Shown piece by piece: positions 63,155-64,000 of a stretch of 64,000 bases of DNA. The notes beneath the pieces were generated by a model that had not been told where the DNA came from, did no database searches, and was given only the letters and a program-made list of their open reading frames with translations. How positions within the stretch are numbered: position 1 is the first letter of the stretch; each line of letters starts with the position of its first letter. The stretch spans positions 1 to 64,000 of the forward strand of contig CALLAC010000005.1 in NCBI GenBank assembly GCA_938002655.1, written 5' to 3'. The position numbers and the translations under genes are program-made. Source of the stretch: an uncultured Cytophagales bacterium (lineage in GTDB: Bacteria; Bacteroidota; Bacteroidia; Cytophagales; Thermonemataceae).

Positions 63155-63862
63155 ATGTTTCGCTTGGTTTGGTGGAAATGGGCTACTATTATTTTGTTGA
63201 TGTACGCAGTGATAGCAGGTTTTCTGGTGGATGTTCCTCGTCTGCAAACAGGTAATTTAGACCATACTGCTCGGAATTTGTACTTTCATGTGCCTATGTG
63301 GTTTGGAATGGTGTTTGTGCTAACTCTTTCAGTAATTTATTCTATTTTGTATTTACTTAAAAATCATGAATTTGCAAATATAAAAGCAGTTTCTTTTGCC
63401 GAAGTAGGGATATTATATGGAATGTTGGGCCTTATTACAGGAATGATATGGGGAAAATTTACATGGGGTGATTTCCTGCCTCGTGATGTCAAGATTTATG
63501 GTGCGGCAGTAGCTATGCTTATTTATTTGGCTTACTTTATACTGCGGTCTGCCATTGAAAACAAAGAGCAGGCGGCTCGTATTTCAGCAGTCTATAATAT
63601 TTTTGCTTATGCGGTGTATATTCCACTTATTTTTGTAATGCCTCGCCTTTACGATAGTGTACATCCAGGCAATGGTGGAAATCCTGGTTTCAATGCCTAC
63701 GACCTCAATGGTAATATGCGTATGGTTTTTTATCCGGCTGTGACTGGCTTTTTGGGCTTATCTTTGTGGATAGCTACATTACGCATGCGTATGCGTGTTA
63801 TAGAGCAAGCATTACAAATGACAGAAAACACAAAAGAAATAAATATTGAAACTATTTCTTGA
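63155..63862 (+). CDS. ccmC: Cytochrome c biogenesis / heme export protein CcmC/CcsA family
   Basis: ARNLYFHVPMWFGMVF, LITGMIWGKFTWGDFLPRDVKIYGAAVAMLIYLAYFILR (WGxxW-like variant). Confidence 0.88.
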   Translation: MFRLVWWKWATIILLMYAVIAGFLVDVPRLQTGNLDHTARNLYFHVPMWFGMVFVLTLSVIYSILYLLKNHEFANIKAVSFAEVGILYGMLGLITGMIWGKFTWGDFLPRDVKIYGAAVAMLIYLAYFILRSAIENKEQAARISAVYNIFAYAVYIPLIFVMPRLYDSVHPGNGGNPGFNAYDLNGNMRMVFYPAVTGFLGLSLWIATLRMRMRVIEQALQMTENTKEINIETIS

Positions 63863-63871
63863 GATTTAAAG

Positions 63872-63900
63872 ACCTATGAGGTTTTTAAAACCTCATAGGT
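63872..63900. repeat. Inverted repeat ACCTATGAGGTTTT-T-AAAACCTCATAGGT (dispersed palindrome family / terminator)
   Basis: 14-bp perfect inverted repeat. Confidence 0.85.
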
Positions 63901-63927
63901 CTGGGTTGGGTGCATCTGAAAGTGTGT

Positions 63928-63958
63928 TTTGCGGATACCGAAGTTTTTTGTATCTTTG
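63928..63958 (+). promoter_or_regulatory. Bacteroidota-type promoter TTTG-N19-TATCTTTG for a gene starting at about 63994
   Basis: TTG 63929-63931, TATCTTTG 63951-63958, 19-nt spacer. Confidence 0.75.
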
Positions 63959-64000
63959 CAAAAGTTTTCAATTTTCAACACAACTATCATTTTATGGAAG

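Overview
AT-rich chromosomal window from a Bacteroidota genome, probably a cytophagalean. This is inferred from TAnnTTTG-type -7 promoters, a T9SS C-terminal sorting domain, DUF4836/DUF5686/SiaB-SiaC proteins and ribosomal-gene content; the taxon was not verified. Most of it is ordinary housekeeping: mutY, leuS, argS, clpX, dnaK, eno, the distal spc/alpha ribosomal operon rpsH...rpoA-rplQ with secY-map-infA-rpmJ, an RND efflux protein, a SiaB/SiaC pair, bactofilin + M23 peptidase, ccmC and one tRNA-Leu(GAG). There is no CRISPR array, intact transposase or prophage. The most unusual parts are: (1) a decayed accessory islet at about 31.3-33.0 kb with three separate A/T-homopolymer frameshifts, a remnant of an SdpC-like (sporulation-delaying-protein-like toxin) lipoprotein, 17-bp inverted repeats and a split XRE regulator, next to a CPBP-family gene; (2) a ~110-aa nuclease-fold-like (DUF559-like) insertion inside LeuRS; (3) a 1444-aa T9SS-secreted protein with three copies of an unnamed ~140-aa domain, preceded by a leader with mutually exclusive hairpins; (4) a strong hairpin plus a 24-codon very basic micro-ORF (ATGA-coupled to rplO) between rpmD and rplO; (5) a ribosomal spc operon that begins at rpsH with its own promoter; (6) a dispersed family of 'palindrome of palindromes' intergenic repeats.
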